This document shows positions 44,445 to 53,285 of a stretch of 64,000 nt of DNA, in pieces. Under the pieces are notes generated by a model. It saw only the letters and a program-made list of their open reading frames with translations, made no database searches and was not told the DNA's origin. Numbering within the stretch: position 1 is the first letter of the stretch; each line of letters begins with the position of its first letter. This stretch comes from Ruminococcus sp. (GTDB lineage: Bacteria > Bacillota > Clostridia > Oscillospirales > Ruminococcaceae). The translations under genes and the position numbers were made by a program. The stretch covers positions 1 through 64,000 of the forward strand of contig JAIDQQ010000006.1 in the NCBI GenBank assembly GCA_029062165.1, read 5' to 3'.

Positions 44445-47414
44445 ATGAAACACACACAACAAAAGCAAAGAACAGCATTTCTTGCTTTTGTACTGTTCGT
44501 CGCATGGCTGATACCGCTTTATAACGTACAGCCTATGAGAACGTCAGCGGTTTCAACCGATTATCCGGTACAGTTAATGAACATATCGGCAAAGGATAAT
44601 AAAAGCGTTCTCACGGAAAACAGTACGGCGGACAGCTCCACACTTTCAATGAAGGCACTTGGTGATAATTTGTCATCATCATGGCGTCTTGACAGAGTAA
44701 ATTCCGATTCCAAAGGCACATTTTTCAAGATATGCAATGCGGAATCAGGAAGACTTCTCACACCTTACGGCTATACGGTAAAAGCCGGAACTTCCGTAAT
44801 AATGTACGGTAGCGAATCCCACCAGACGCAACACTGGTATGTTGTACCGGTCAGTCAGGACAAACACGGAAACAATCTTTACTACAAAATAGTGAATTAT
44901 TCCGATACCTCACTTGCACTCACACAAGGCAGTAAAGGTATGACCCTTGAAACATATAAAGGTACTGACAATCAGTTATGGTTACTCAATGCCGACGGTT
45001 TACAGGGATTCGCCGGTTACTGCGACAACGACAACAGCGGAAACATAAAATCCGGTGACATAGGCGGACTTTTCGGCGAAGTAGTCGAGGCTACAACTTT
45101 CGACGAACTTAAGAAATACGCCGAATCCGATACACCATATACGATAGTAGTCACAAAGAATATCAAGGTTACAGAACTTGACCTGAACAAAGACAGGTAT
45201 ATGTGTAAAGCCGGAAGAATATACGTCCGTAACAACAAGACTATCATAGGCAGTTATAACGCACATACGCTTTTCAACGTACAGTTCTGTACAAGTACGA
45301 ATCTCGGTACAGGAAACAACATAATTATCAGGAACTTTGAAATGCAACATGATGCCGAATCAAACAACAACGATTCAATCGTATGTTACTTCGGGTCAGG
45401 TAAAAACATATGGGTTGACCACGTATCATTCATAGGTCACGAAAATTACGGATACGCTCCTAAAACAAAACTTGTCGACGAAGATAAATTCCTTGCGTGC
45501 TGTTACGACGCCGATTACTGTACAGTTTCTGACTGTTCTTTCGGTAAACACAAGTACGGAGTTATTTTAGGTTATCCTGCCGACGACGCCAGTAATAAGG
45601 CAAAATACGGCGGATATCCACGTATGTCGCTTATCTCAAACAAGTTTGACGGCTGTTCAACAAGAGGTCCGGGGCTTATGAGGTGGGGTTATTTCCACTC
45701 TCTCAACAACTACGTAAATAATTTCAGTATGGCTTATACAGTTATGTCCGACGCTAATATATACGCTGAAAACTGTAATTACGAAAACGGCGGAAACGTT
45801 ATATGCGACTGGGATAAAGCTACATATATCGGACATTATACAGAATCCGGTTCAGTTTTTTCCGGTTGTAAGAGAACCCAACAGGGTGGAGATTCCAACA
45901 GTACAGCAGACGCAAGCAAATGGAGACCCGCAGGAAATTATACGTACAAGAAACTTACAGCAAATGAAGCAAAATCCTATTGTACAACATACAGCGGTTG
46001 CCAGACATCTAACGGCAATATGATGTATTTACGTTTTTCAAAGAAAGGCGTACCAAATTCAGGATTTACAACAACTCCGAATGGTGCTATGACTACCGCA
46101 CCTGTTCAAACCACTACTACAACTAAACAGACTACCACCACTACTACCACTACAAAGGCTACTACAACCACCACTACAACAACTGCACCAGTAGTAGCAA
46201 ACTTCAATGACGGCTCTGCTTATCGTATAAAGAATGCAGATTCAGGATTATATATGCAGGTTGCCGGTGCTAAAGCTGAAAATGGTGCAAACGTACAGCA
46301 ATGGGGTAGCGACGGTACAGCAGTACACGATATATGGAAAATGTACAGTGCCGGTGACGGTTATTACTATATAGCATCATGTGTAGGCGACGGCGGTACT
46401 TACGTACTTGACGTAGCCGGTAAAAAAGCCGATAACGGTACTAACATTGACATCTATAAGTACAACAGCGGTACAAATCAGCAGTTTATGTTTACGAAGA
46501 ACGACGACGGAAGTTATAAAATCCGTACAAGAGTATCCGGCGGAAAGTCAGTCGTTGAAGTAGCAAACGCCGATAAAAATTCCGGTGCAAACGTACAGGA
46601 ATGGGAAATCAATAACGCAAACTGTCAGAACTGGATTCTCGAACCTGTAACTGATGCCGGTTGCGTAATGGACGAAAGTGTAATATATACTTTCGAGAAT
46701 TTAAATTCCGGTATGCTTATGGAAGTGACAAACGGTACAATTGCAGACAAGACAAACATACAACAATGGGGTGCAAACGGTTACGACTGTCAGAAATGGA
46801 TTCTTAAATCATTCGGTTCAGGTAACTACTATTGGATACGTTCCGCACAGGACGAAAGTTACGCCCTCAAGGCTGACGGCTCTTCAAACGGCGGAAATAT
46901 TTTCCTCACACCTTATTCCACTAAGGACAGTTCACAACTTTTCAGATTCACGAAAAATATTGACGGTTCTTACAGTATCATAACACACGCCTCAAAGGAC
47001 AAGTGCCTTGTTGAAGTCGCAAATGCTTCAAAGGATAGCGGTGCGAATGTTCAGCAGTGGGAAAATACTGACAGCAGTTGTCAGCGTTGGAAAGTCTCCA
47101 CAGAAAAGAAACCTGTAGTTACTACAACTACCAGACCTACAACAACTACTACCACTACTAAACTTACCACTACAACCACAACAACTAAAAAACCGGTTGA
47201 AACAACAACCACTACTTCAAAGCCGGTTGTAAATGTTGCCGGAGACCTCAACAAAGACGGCAAGACAGATACCGCTGACCTTGTACTTCTCGAAAAGTGG
47301 CTTCTGAACGTTTCAGGAACTACACTTCCTGACTGGAAATCCGGAGACCTCACCGGTGACGGAATACTTGATGTTTTTGACCTCGTTCTCATGAGACAGG
47401 CAATTATCAGATAA
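44445..47414 (+). CDS. Dockerin-bearing PL1 pectate lyase with ricin-type CBM13 domains
   Basis: A secreted 989-residue cellulosomal enzyme that cleaves polygalacturonate by beta-elimination. Order: signal peptide (about 1-35); ricin-like beta-trefoil (about 40-180; QHWYVV, QLWLLN); PL1 parallel beta-helix (about 185-540) with NIWVDHVSF and the catalytic RGPGLMRWGYFHSLNNYV-type motif; Thr-rich linker (about 547-583); two further ricin-type trefoils (about 585-745 and 748-895; QQWG, QEWE, QNWILE repeats); second Thr-rich linker; type I dockerin (about 932-989) with two calcium loops, DLNKDGKTDTADL and DLTGDGILDVFDL. The dockerin implies attachment to a scaffoldin encoded elsewhere. It has its own promoter and terminator. 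Confidence 0.9.
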   Translation: MKHTQQKQRTAFLAFVLFVAWLIPLYNVQPMRTSAVSTDYPVQLMNISAKDNKSVLTENSTADSSTLSMKALGDNLSSSWRLDRVNSDSKGTFFKICNAESGRLLTPYGYTVKAGTSVIMYGSESHQTQHWYVVPVSQDKHGNNLYYKIVNYSDTSLALTQGSKGMTLETYKGTDNQLWLLNADGLQGFAGYCDNDNSGNIKSGDIGGLFGEVVEATTFDELKKYAESDTPYTIVVTKNIKVTELDLNKDRYMCKAGRIYVRNNKTIIGSYNAHTLFNVQFCTSTNLGTGNNIIIRNFEMQHDAESNNNDSIVCYFGSGKNIWVDHVSFIGHENYGYAPKTKLVDEDKFLACCYDADYCTVSDCSFGKHKYGVILGYPADDASNKAKYGGYPRMSLISNKFDGCSTRGPGLMRWGYFHSLNNYVNNFSMAYTVMSDANIYAENCNYENGGNVICDWDKATYIGHYTESGSVFSGCKRTQQGGDSNSTADASKWRPAGNYTYKKLTANEAKSYCTTYSGCQTSNGNMMYLRFSKKGVPNSGFTTTPNGAMTTAPVQTTTTTKQTTTTTTTTKATTTTTTTTAPVVANFNDGSAYRIKNADSGLYMQVAGAKAENGANVQQWGSDGTAVHDIWKMYSAGDGYYYIASCVGDGGTYVLDVAGKKADNGTNIDIYKYNSGTNQQFMFTKNDDGSYKIRTRVSGGKSVVEVANADKNSGANVQEWEINNANCQNWILEPVTDAGCVMDESVIYTFENLNSGMLMEVTNGTIADKTNIQQWGANGYDCQKWILKSFGSGNYYWIRSAQDESYALKADGSSNGGNIFLTPYSTKDSSQLFRFTKNIDGSYSIITHASKDKCLVEVANASKDSGANVQQWENTDSSCQRWKVSTEKKPVVTTTTRPTTTTTTTKLTTTTTTTKKPVETTTTTSKPVVNVAGDLNKDGKTDTADLVLLEKWLLNVSGTTLPDWKSGDLTGDGILDVFDLVLMRQAIIR
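46099..46195 (+). repeat. Thr-codon microsatellite (linker 1)
   Basis: Repeated ACT/ACC/ACA codons encoding the Thr-rich linker between the pectate lyase and the trefoil domains. Simple-sequence DNA. Confidence 0.75.
47115..47225 (+). repeat. Thr-codon microsatellite (linker 2)
   Basis: A second ACT/ACC/ACA tract before the dockerin of the same enzyme. Confidence 0.75.
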
Positions 47415-47418
47415 ACTT

Positions 47419-47450
47419 AAAAAAATCACTCCGCAAGGGGTGATTTTTTA
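47419..47450 (+). terminator. Terminator after the pectate lyase
   Basis: A 13-bp stem AAAAAATCACTCC / GGGGTGATTTTTT with a GCAA tetraloop and T-run. Confidence 0.88.
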
Positions 47451-47456
47451 TTTGCC

Positions 47457-47485
47457 TTGACGTTTTTTCCGTAATGTGCTATAAT
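47457..47485 (+). promoter_or_regulatory. Promoter for the folate operon
   Basis: TTGACG (47457-47462) and TATAAT (47480-47485), 17-bp spacer. Confidence 0.75.
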
Positions 47486-47535
47486 TAATTCCGGAATTAT
47501 ATTTATTCCGAATTAAAACAGAGGTATTTTTATTT

Positions 47536-48021
47536 ATGAACCTTGAAATTACTAACAGAATACTTGAAAATGTCCTGTACCGTCAGGAACTTCATAAACT
47601 CGAAAAACTCGAAAAAGACCGTATTTTCTGTAAACACAGTATAGAACATTCACTCGATACGGCACGCATAGCAATGATATTATGTCGGGAAAACGGTATT
47701 GAAATAAATCCGGATATTATATACGCTTCCGCCCTGCTCCACGATATAGGACGTTCTCGGGAATATACCGAAAAAATCCCACATCATTCGGTAGGAGTAA
47801 GTCTAGCAAATCAGATTCTTGATAATATAGACTGTCCGGACGATATTAAAAATTCTGTCATCAGCCTTATTGAAAACCATCGCAGACCTGATAATGACCC
47901 ACATACGCCGGAATACATTTTCTATATGGCGGATAAGAAATCACGGTTATGTTTTGTATGTCCGGCACGTAATGAGTGTTACTGGTCAGACGAAAAGAAA
48001 AATCTGAAAATAGAGGTGTAA
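47536..48021 (+). CDS. HD-domain phosphohydrolase
   Basis: A 161-residue HD-superfamily protein: HSIEHSLDTARIA, then ALLHDIGRSREY carrying the HD pair, and LIENHRRP. The C-terminus ends with a Cys cluster (CFVCPARNEC), perhaps a metal site. It stands first in the folate operon, 2 bp before folP. An HD hydrolase at this position suggests removal of phosphate from dihydroneopterin triphosphate or a related nucleotide, but that is inferred from position only. Confidence 0.75.
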   Translation: MNLEITNRILENVLYRQELHKLEKLEKDRIFCKHSIEHSLDTARIAMILCRENGIEINPDIIYASALLHDIGRSREYTEKIPHHSVGVSLANQILDNIDCPDDIKNSVISLIENHRRPDNDPHTPEYIFYMADKKSRLCFVCPARNECYWSDEKKNLKIEV

Positions 48022-48023
48022 AA

Positions 48024-48842
48024 ATGCTTATAGGAAACAGAAACTTCAATCTTGAAAATAACTGTTATGTCATGGGGATTCTGAACGTCACACCGGATTC
48101 ATTTTCGGACGGTGGGAAATTCAACAATATTGATTCCGCCCTGAAACGTACAGAAGATATGATTTCCGCCGGTGCTGATATTATAGACATTGGCGGAGAA
48201 TCCACAAGACCGGATTACATACGTATTTCCGACGAGGAAGAAATTTCACGTATAGTACCGGTTATAGAGGCTATAAAGCAGAGATTTGATATTCCGGTAT
48301 CGCTTGACACGTATAAATATACCGTCGCAGATGCCGGAATAAAAGCCGGTGCGGATATGATAAACGATATATGGGGATTGAAGTACGACAGCGGTGAGAT
48401 GTCACGGCTTATAGCGGATAATAATATACCGTGCTGTCTTATGCATAACCGGACGGACAGTAATTATACGGATTTTTTCAGCGATATGATTTCCGATATG
48501 TCAGAAACAGTCGATATTGCCCTGAATGCCGGTATCAACCGTGATAACATAATACTCGATGCTGGAATAGGTTTCGCAAAGAGTTACGAAAATAATCTTG
48601 AATCAATAGACCGTCTCGACGAATTTAAAAACAGACTTGGATTTCCGGTACTTCTCGGAACTTCACGGAAATCTGTTATCGGACTGTCACTTGATTTGCC
48701 GGTAAACGAAAGACTGGAGGGAACTATCGCCACGACTGTAGCCGGAGTAATGAAAGGCGTATCAATAGTGAGGGTTCACGACGTCAGGGAAAATGCAAGG
48801 GCTATAAAAATGACCCTCGCAATAATGAAAGGATACAAATAA
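48024..48842 (+). CDS. folP: Dihydropteroate synthase
   Basis: Joins p-aminobenzoate to dihydropterin pyrophosphate. The 272-residue TIM barrel has VMGILNVTPDSFSDGG, the pterin-binding IDIGGESTRP, NDIWGLKYD and the GTSRKSVIG phosphate loop. ATG 48024 follows GAGGTG; a frame opening 48 bp earlier overlaps the HD gene with no site. It is the sulfonamide target. The next gene begins at its stop. Confidence 0.95.
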   Translation: MLIGNRNFNLENNCYVMGILNVTPDSFSDGGKFNNIDSALKRTEDMISAGADIIDIGGESTRPDYIRISDEEEISRIVPVIEAIKQRFDIPVSLDTYKYTVADAGIKAGADMINDIWGLKYDSGEMSRLIADNNIPCCLMHNRTDSNYTDFFSDMISDMSETVDIALNAGINRDNIILDAGIGFAKSYENNLESIDRLDEFKNRLGFPVLLGTSRKSVIGLSLDLPVNERLEGTIATTVAGVMKGVSIVRVHDVRENARAIKMTLAIMKGYK

Positions 48843-49664
48843 ATGGACGAAATACATATTGATAATTTAAAGATATTCGCACATCACGGAGTTTTTCAAC
48901 ACGAAAATATAAACGGTCAGTATTTTTACGTGAACGCCGTACTATATACCGATACGGAAAACGCCGGTATTTCCGATAATCTGGAGTTATCCACGGATTA
49001 CGGAAGTGTATGCTGTCTTATCCGTGACATTATGACCGGAAACACATTCAGACTTATTGAAACAGTCGCCGAACGTATAGCAACCGGAATACTTGAAAAA
49101 TTTCCGTTAGTCGAGGGTGTGGAAATTGAAGTCAGAAAGCCGGAAGCTCCCATGGAAATGGATTTTGAATCAGTTTCGGTAAAAATCCGTCGGAGCTGGC
49201 ATAATACAGTAATTGCATTCGGGTCTAATCTCGGCGACAGAAAGGCTTACATTGAAAATGCAATCCGTGAAATAGAAGAAAATTCCGCCATTAAGGATAT
49301 TAAAGTTTCTTCTTTTATCGAAACTGAACCATATGGCTATACTGAACAACCGGATTTCCTGAATGGTGCTTTGATATGCCGGACGTATCTTTCACCGGAA
49401 AAACTTCTTGAATTTCTGCATACAATAGAAAACGAAGCCGGACGTACACGTAAAGTACACTGGGGGGCGAGAACTTTAGACCTTGACATTATTTTCTATG
49501 ATGACAAAATAATTGATACACCTGCTCTTACCGTACCGCATATTGATATGTGTAACCGGTATTTCGTACTTAAACCTGTCAGCGAGATTGTACCATATTA
49601 CCGACACCCCGTTTTTAATATGACCGTCATACAACTTCTCGAAAGGCTTGAAAGAAATGATTAA
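48843..49664 (+). CDS. folBK: Bifunctional dihydroneopterin aldolase / HPPK
   Basis: A 273-residue fusion covering two consecutive folate steps. Residues about 1-117 are FolB (IHIDNLKIFAHHGVFQHENINGQ, then ERIATGILEKFP). Residues about 118-273 are FolK, with VIAFGSNLGDRKAYIENAI, the PYGYTEQPDFLNGA loop and the signature RTLDLDIIFYDD. The fusion is known in several Firmicutes. The end overlaps the DHFR gene by 8 bp. Confidence 0.94.
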   Translation: MDEIHIDNLKIFAHHGVFQHENINGQYFYVNAVLYTDTENAGISDNLELSTDYGSVCCLIRDIMTGNTFRLIETVAERIATGILEKFPLVEGVEIEVRKPEAPMEMDFESVSVKIRRSWHNTVIAFGSNLGDRKAYIENAIREIEENSAIKDIKVSSFIETEPYGYTEQPDFLNGALICRTYLSPEKLLEFLHTIENEAGRTRKVHWGARTLDLDIIFYDDKIIDTPALTVPHIDMCNRYFVLKPVSEIVPYYRHPVFNMTVIQLLERLERND

Positions 49665-50148
49665 TATAATATCAGCGGTTGCGGAAAACGGTATAATCGG
49701 AGCAGGTGGGAAAATTCCGTGGGATTTTCCGGAAGACAGAAAATACTTTAAGAAAATGACTTCCGGAAACATTGTCGTAATGGGCAGGCGGACTTTTCAG
49801 GAGATAGGTTTTCCGTTACCGGACAGATATAATATAATAGTCTCGTCAACGGAAAAATACCGGTCTGAAAATATGGTAACTGTCACGGATTTTGCGACGG
49901 CTCTTGAAACTGCCCGTGATTATTCGGAAAAAAACAGTATTCCGGAAATTTTTCTGTGTGGTGGTGCGGAAATATACCGTCAGGGATTGGAAGTCGCTGA
50001 CAGACTGTATATTACGGAAATAAAATCACGTTATTCCGGCGACGTTTTTTTTCCGGAGTTCAGCGAAAAAAATTTCATTCTTGTAAGTCGGGAAGATATA
50101 ACCCGAATGTCTTTCTGTATATACGAACGTACAGGAAAGGAGTTGTAA
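49657..50148 (+). CDS. folA: Dihydrofolate reductase
   Basis: Reduces dihydrofolate with NADPH. The 163-residue protein has INIISAVAENGIIG, the WDFPEDRKYFKKM substrate helix and NADPH loops (VVMGRRTFQEIGFPLPDR and FLCGGAEIYRQGL). The ATG at 49657 lies inside the folBK end and follows a GAAAGG stretch. Its presence beside a thyX elsewhere in the window is unusual, because ThyX does not generate dihydrofolate. Confidence 0.93.
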   Translation: MINIISAVAENGIIGAGGKIPWDFPEDRKYFKKMTSGNIVVMGRRTFQEIGFPLPDRYNIIVSSTEKYRSENMVTVTDFATALETARDYSEKNSIPEIFLCGGAEIYRQGLEVADRLYITEIKSRYSGDVFFPEFSEKNFILVSREDITRMSFCIYERTGKEL

Positions 50149-50150
50149 AA

Positions 50151-51716
50151 ATGGAAGACGAAAAAATTATAAAACTTCTTCCGAAACGGAAAAAAGGTCT
50201 TTTAAAGATAGTTTTCAGCCGTACCTTGATAATCGGATTGCTTATAGCGTTTCAGGTATTCATGATTGTGGCTATATACGTATGGTTCATGGAATTTTTC
50301 CCACCGCTTGTATTTCTGCAGGGGATGTTTTCGGTAGGCATGATAATATATCTTTTTAACTCCGATATGGATTCTTCGGGTAAGCTGACGTGGCTTTTCA
50401 TAATAGCGATGTTTCCTATACCAGGCACTATTTTATTATGGTTTACGAAACGTGACATAGGCAACTACGCACTTCGGGAACGTGTAACGCATCTTGTCGG
50501 CGAGACGAAAGACAAACTCCGTCAGGATAACAACGTTATAAATAATATTGATATTGTAAGCTCCTGTACCGACGATTTATGTCATTATCTCAACAGAAGC
50601 GGTTGTTTTCCGGTATACGCTAACACAGATGTTACATATTTCCCGTCGGGTGAAGAAAAATTTGAGGCTCTTATTGAAGAACTCCGGAAAGCTGAAAATT
50701 TTATCTTTATGGAATACTTCATAATCGACGAGGGTTATATGTGGGGAAAAATTCTCAATATTCTGAAAGAAAAGGCTGAACAGGGTGTTGATGTCCGTGT
50801 GATGTACGACGGTATGTGCGAAATTACTACACTTTCATTCGACTATCCCGAACGTATGGCGGAACTCGGTATAAAATGCAAAAATTTTTCACCGATAAGA
50901 CCGTTTTTATCTACGCACTACAATTACAGAGACCACCGGAAAATACTTGTAATCGACGGAAAAACAGCATTCAACGGCGGTATAAATCTTGCTGACGAGT
51001 ACATAAACAGAATTGACCGTTTCGGACACTGGAAAGATACAGCGGTTATGCTGAAAGGCGAAGCGGTACAGAGTTTCACGCTTATGTTTCTTCAGATGTG
51101 GAACGTCACTGAAAAAACTCCGCAGTGGGATAACTTCATTGAACCGGTATATAAAAACAAGGATAGTAAAGGTTTCGTAATGCCTTATGCAGACTGTCCG
51201 CTGGACGATTACAAGGTAGGCGAAAATGTCTATATGGATATTCTCAACAGGGCGACAAGTTATGTACATATAATGACACCTTATCTTATAATCGACGACG
51301 AACTTGAAACCGCCTTGAAATTTGCGTCACAAAGGGGCGTAGACGTTAAAATAATACTCCCTGGAATACCCGATAAAAAAATGGCGTATGCTCTTGCGAA
51401 ATCGCATTACAGGACTTTAATAAAATCCGGTATAAAGATATACGAATATATCCCTGGATTTGTTCATGCTAAAGTCTGGAGTTGCGATAACGAAAAAGCA
51501 GTAGTAGGTACTATAAATCTTGATTACAGAAGTCTTTATCATCATTTTGAGTGTGCAACATATATGTACAAAACAAGATGTATTTCCGATATTGAACAGG
51601 ATTTTACAGAAACTCTTAAAAAGTGTCGGGAAGTAACATCTGAAACTATTAAAAATGAAAAGTTTTTCTATAAATTTTTCGGTGCGGTACTCAAAATAAT
51701 AGCACCTCTCATGTAA
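50151..51716 (+). CDS. cls: Cardiolipin synthase
   Basis: Makes cardiolipin by phosphatidyl transfer. The 521-residue protein has two N-terminal membrane helices (about residues 22-80), then two phospholipase-D domains, each with HxKx4D: HRKILVID (with NGGINLADEY after it) and HAKVWSCD (with VGTINLDYRS). AAAGGAG precedes the ATG 2 bp after the DHFR stop, so it shares the folate transcript, an arrangement with no obvious metabolic reason. Confidence 0.92.
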   Translation: MEDEKIIKLLPKRKKGLLKIVFSRTLIIGLLIAFQVFMIVAIYVWFMEFFPPLVFLQGMFSVGMIIYLFNSDMDSSGKLTWLFIIAMFPIPGTILLWFTKRDIGNYALRERVTHLVGETKDKLRQDNNVINNIDIVSSCTDDLCHYLNRSGCFPVYANTDVTYFPSGEEKFEALIEELRKAENFIFMEYFIIDEGYMWGKILNILKEKAEQGVDVRVMYDGMCEITTLSFDYPERMAELGIKCKNFSPIRPFLSTHYNYRDHRKILVIDGKTAFNGGINLADEYINRIDRFGHWKDTAVMLKGEAVQSFTLMFLQMWNVTEKTPQWDNFIEPVYKNKDSKGFVMPYADCPLDDYKVGENVYMDILNRATSYVHIMTPYLIIDDELETALKFASQRGVDVKIILPGIPDKKMAYALAKSHYRTLIKSGIKIYEYIPGFVHAKVWSCDNEKAVVGTINLDYRSLYHHFECATYMYKTRCISDIEQDFTETLKKCREVTSETIKNEKFFYKFFGAVLKIIAPLM

Positions 51717-51755
51717 TTAATTCATAATTATGCATTATAAATTATAAATTTTTAA
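51713..51755. repeat. AT-rich intergenic repeat (copy of the 10.7-kb element)
   Basis: Contains TTCATAATTATGCATTATAAATT, nearly the same as the element at 10685-10733, just after the cls stop. Confidence 0.55.
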
Positions 51756-51774
51756 CGAAAGAAGTCTTTTATAT

Positions 51775-53124
51775 ATGCGTGAAAAAATTGATATGACAAG
51801 CGGTACACTCGGCGATAAGATTATAAAATACGCCATGCCACTGGCATTAACCGGTATTTTACAACAACTTTTCAATGCTGCTGACCTCGCTGTAGTAGGA
51901 AAGTTCCGTGGTACAGAGGCACAGGCAGCAGTAGGCGGTAATGCACCGGTTATAAATCTTCTTGTTAATCTTTTTGTAGGAATATCTCTCGGAAGCAATG
52001 TCGTAATTGCAAAGGCTTTAGGTCAGAATAAACAGGATAATATTTCAAAAGCCGTACATACTTCGATAATAGTTGCGGTCATAGGCGGAATATTCATGAC
52101 ACTTACAGGTGAAATGTTATCGGGTTCGGTAATAAAAATGCTTGACGTGCCGGAAGAAGTTTTCCCTATGGCTGTGAAGTACCTTAGAGTTTACCTGCTC
52201 GGAATGCCAGTTATATTACTGTATAACTTTGAATCGGCTATTTTCCGGAGTTGCGGAAATACCCGAACACCTCTCATAGCACTGATAATATCCGGTGTGG
52301 CGAATCTGTTTCTGAATCTGTTTTTTGTAATAGTTCTCGGCATGGACGTCGACGGCGTGGCGACTGGTACGGTAATTTCAAACCTGATAAGTTCCGGAGT
52401 ATTATTCTATTGTCTCCTTAAAACTGACCTCAAAATTAAAGTTGACCCGAAAAAACTTAAAGTAGATAAGAAAATACTTATAAATATTCTTAAAATCGGC
52501 GTACCGTCCGGAATACAAGGTATGATTTTTTCGTTCGCAAATATCGTCATACAGTCAGCGGTGAACAGTCTCGGTACTACCATAATGGCGGCATCGTCAT
52601 CAGCGTATAACCTTGAAATATTTGCCTATTACGTAATGAACTCGTTTAACCAGACCTGTACTACATTTGTCGGTCAGAATTACGGAGCAGGTAAAGATGA
52701 CCGTTGCCGACGTGCCTTGAAATTATGTCTGATACAGTGTTTTGTATGTACGGCTACGGTAAGCGGAATAATACTTCTTTTTGCAAGACCTTTACTTCAT
52801 ATCTTCAACAGCGATTCGGAAGTAATTTCTGTCGGATATATAAGACTATGTTATATATTTTTCGCCTATCTTTTCAGCTTCGCACAGGAAGTATTTTCCG
52901 GTTATCTGCGTGGTTACGGAGTTTCTTTCATACCGGCTATATGTTCAGTTGCCGGTATATGCGGTGTACGTCTCTTATGGATTCGCTTTATTTTTGAAAA
53001 ATCAAAAACTTTCACTACAATAATGCAGGTTTATCCGGTAAGCCTCGGCATAACCGCTATCGTTATATTCGTTGCAACCCTTATTGTAAGACCGTCTGAA
53101 CGCTATTCACTTGCAAAAAAATAG
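51775..53124 (+). CDS. MATE-family exporter
   Basis: A 449-residue membrane protein with about 12 hydrophobic segments and the MATE pattern (MPLALTGILQQLFNAADLAVVGKF near the start, FVGQNYGAGKDDR in the second half). It belongs to the same family as the gene at 8071 but to a different branch. The substrate is unknown; sodium or proton coupling is expected. It begins after an AT-rich repeat, and ACGAAAGAAG provides a modest ribosome site. Confidence 0.87.
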   Translation: MREKIDMTSGTLGDKIIKYAMPLALTGILQQLFNAADLAVVGKFRGTEAQAAVGGNAPVINLLVNLFVGISLGSNVVIAKALGQNKQDNISKAVHTSIIVAVIGGIFMTLTGEMLSGSVIKMLDVPEEVFPMAVKYLRVYLLGMPVILLYNFESAIFRSCGNTRTPLIALIISGVANLFLNLFFVIVLGMDVDGVATGTVISNLISSGVLFYCLLKTDLKIKVDPKKLKVDKKILINILKIGVPSGIQGMIFSFANIVIQSAVNSLGTTIMAASSSAYNLEIFAYYVMNSFNQTCTTFVGQNYGAGKDDRCRRALKLCLIQCFVCTATVSGIILLFARPLLHIFNSDSEVISVGYIRLCYIFFAYLFSFAQEVFSGYLRGYGVSFIPAICSVAGICGVRLLWIRFIFEKSKTFTTIMQVYPVSLGITAIVIFVATLIVRPSERYSLAKK

Positions 53125-53128
53125 AGGA

Positions 53129-53158
53129 AGTCTCCGGAATAAGTCCGGAGGCTTTTTA
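53129..53158 (+). terminator. Terminator after the second MATE gene
   Basis: AGTCTCCGGA / TCCGGAGGCT stem (one G-U pair), 5-nt loop, T-run. Confidence 0.85.
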
Positions 53159-53226
53159 TTTTCCTCTGAAATTCAATTCCTGATTTCTGTGTAAACTATT
53201 GGTTGAATATATGGAATTAATGTTGC

Positions 53227-53255
53227 TTGACTTCAACTGGTAATTGTGTTATAAT
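53227..53255 (+). promoter_or_regulatory. Promoter for the regulator-GH44 operon
   Basis: TTGACT (53227-53232) and TATAAT (53250-53255), 17-bp spacer, 31 bp before the inferred ATA start. Confidence 0.75.
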
Positions 53256-53285
53256 ATTATAAGAAAAAATCGGAGGTGAATTTTC

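Noticed and set aside
46099-46195. Thr-codon tract considered as a CRISPR-like or phase-variable array
   Set aside because: There are no fixed-length repeats or spacers and the reading frame is continuous; it encodes a linker.
47081-47392. Val-rich open frame on the minus strand over the Thr linker and dockerin
   Set aside because: A shadow of repeated ACT/ACC codons in the pectate lyase gene.
44403-47414. Repeated Q-x-W segments considered as internal gene duplication of recent date
   Set aside because: These are the normal repeats of ricin-type trefoil domains and differ enough to be old.
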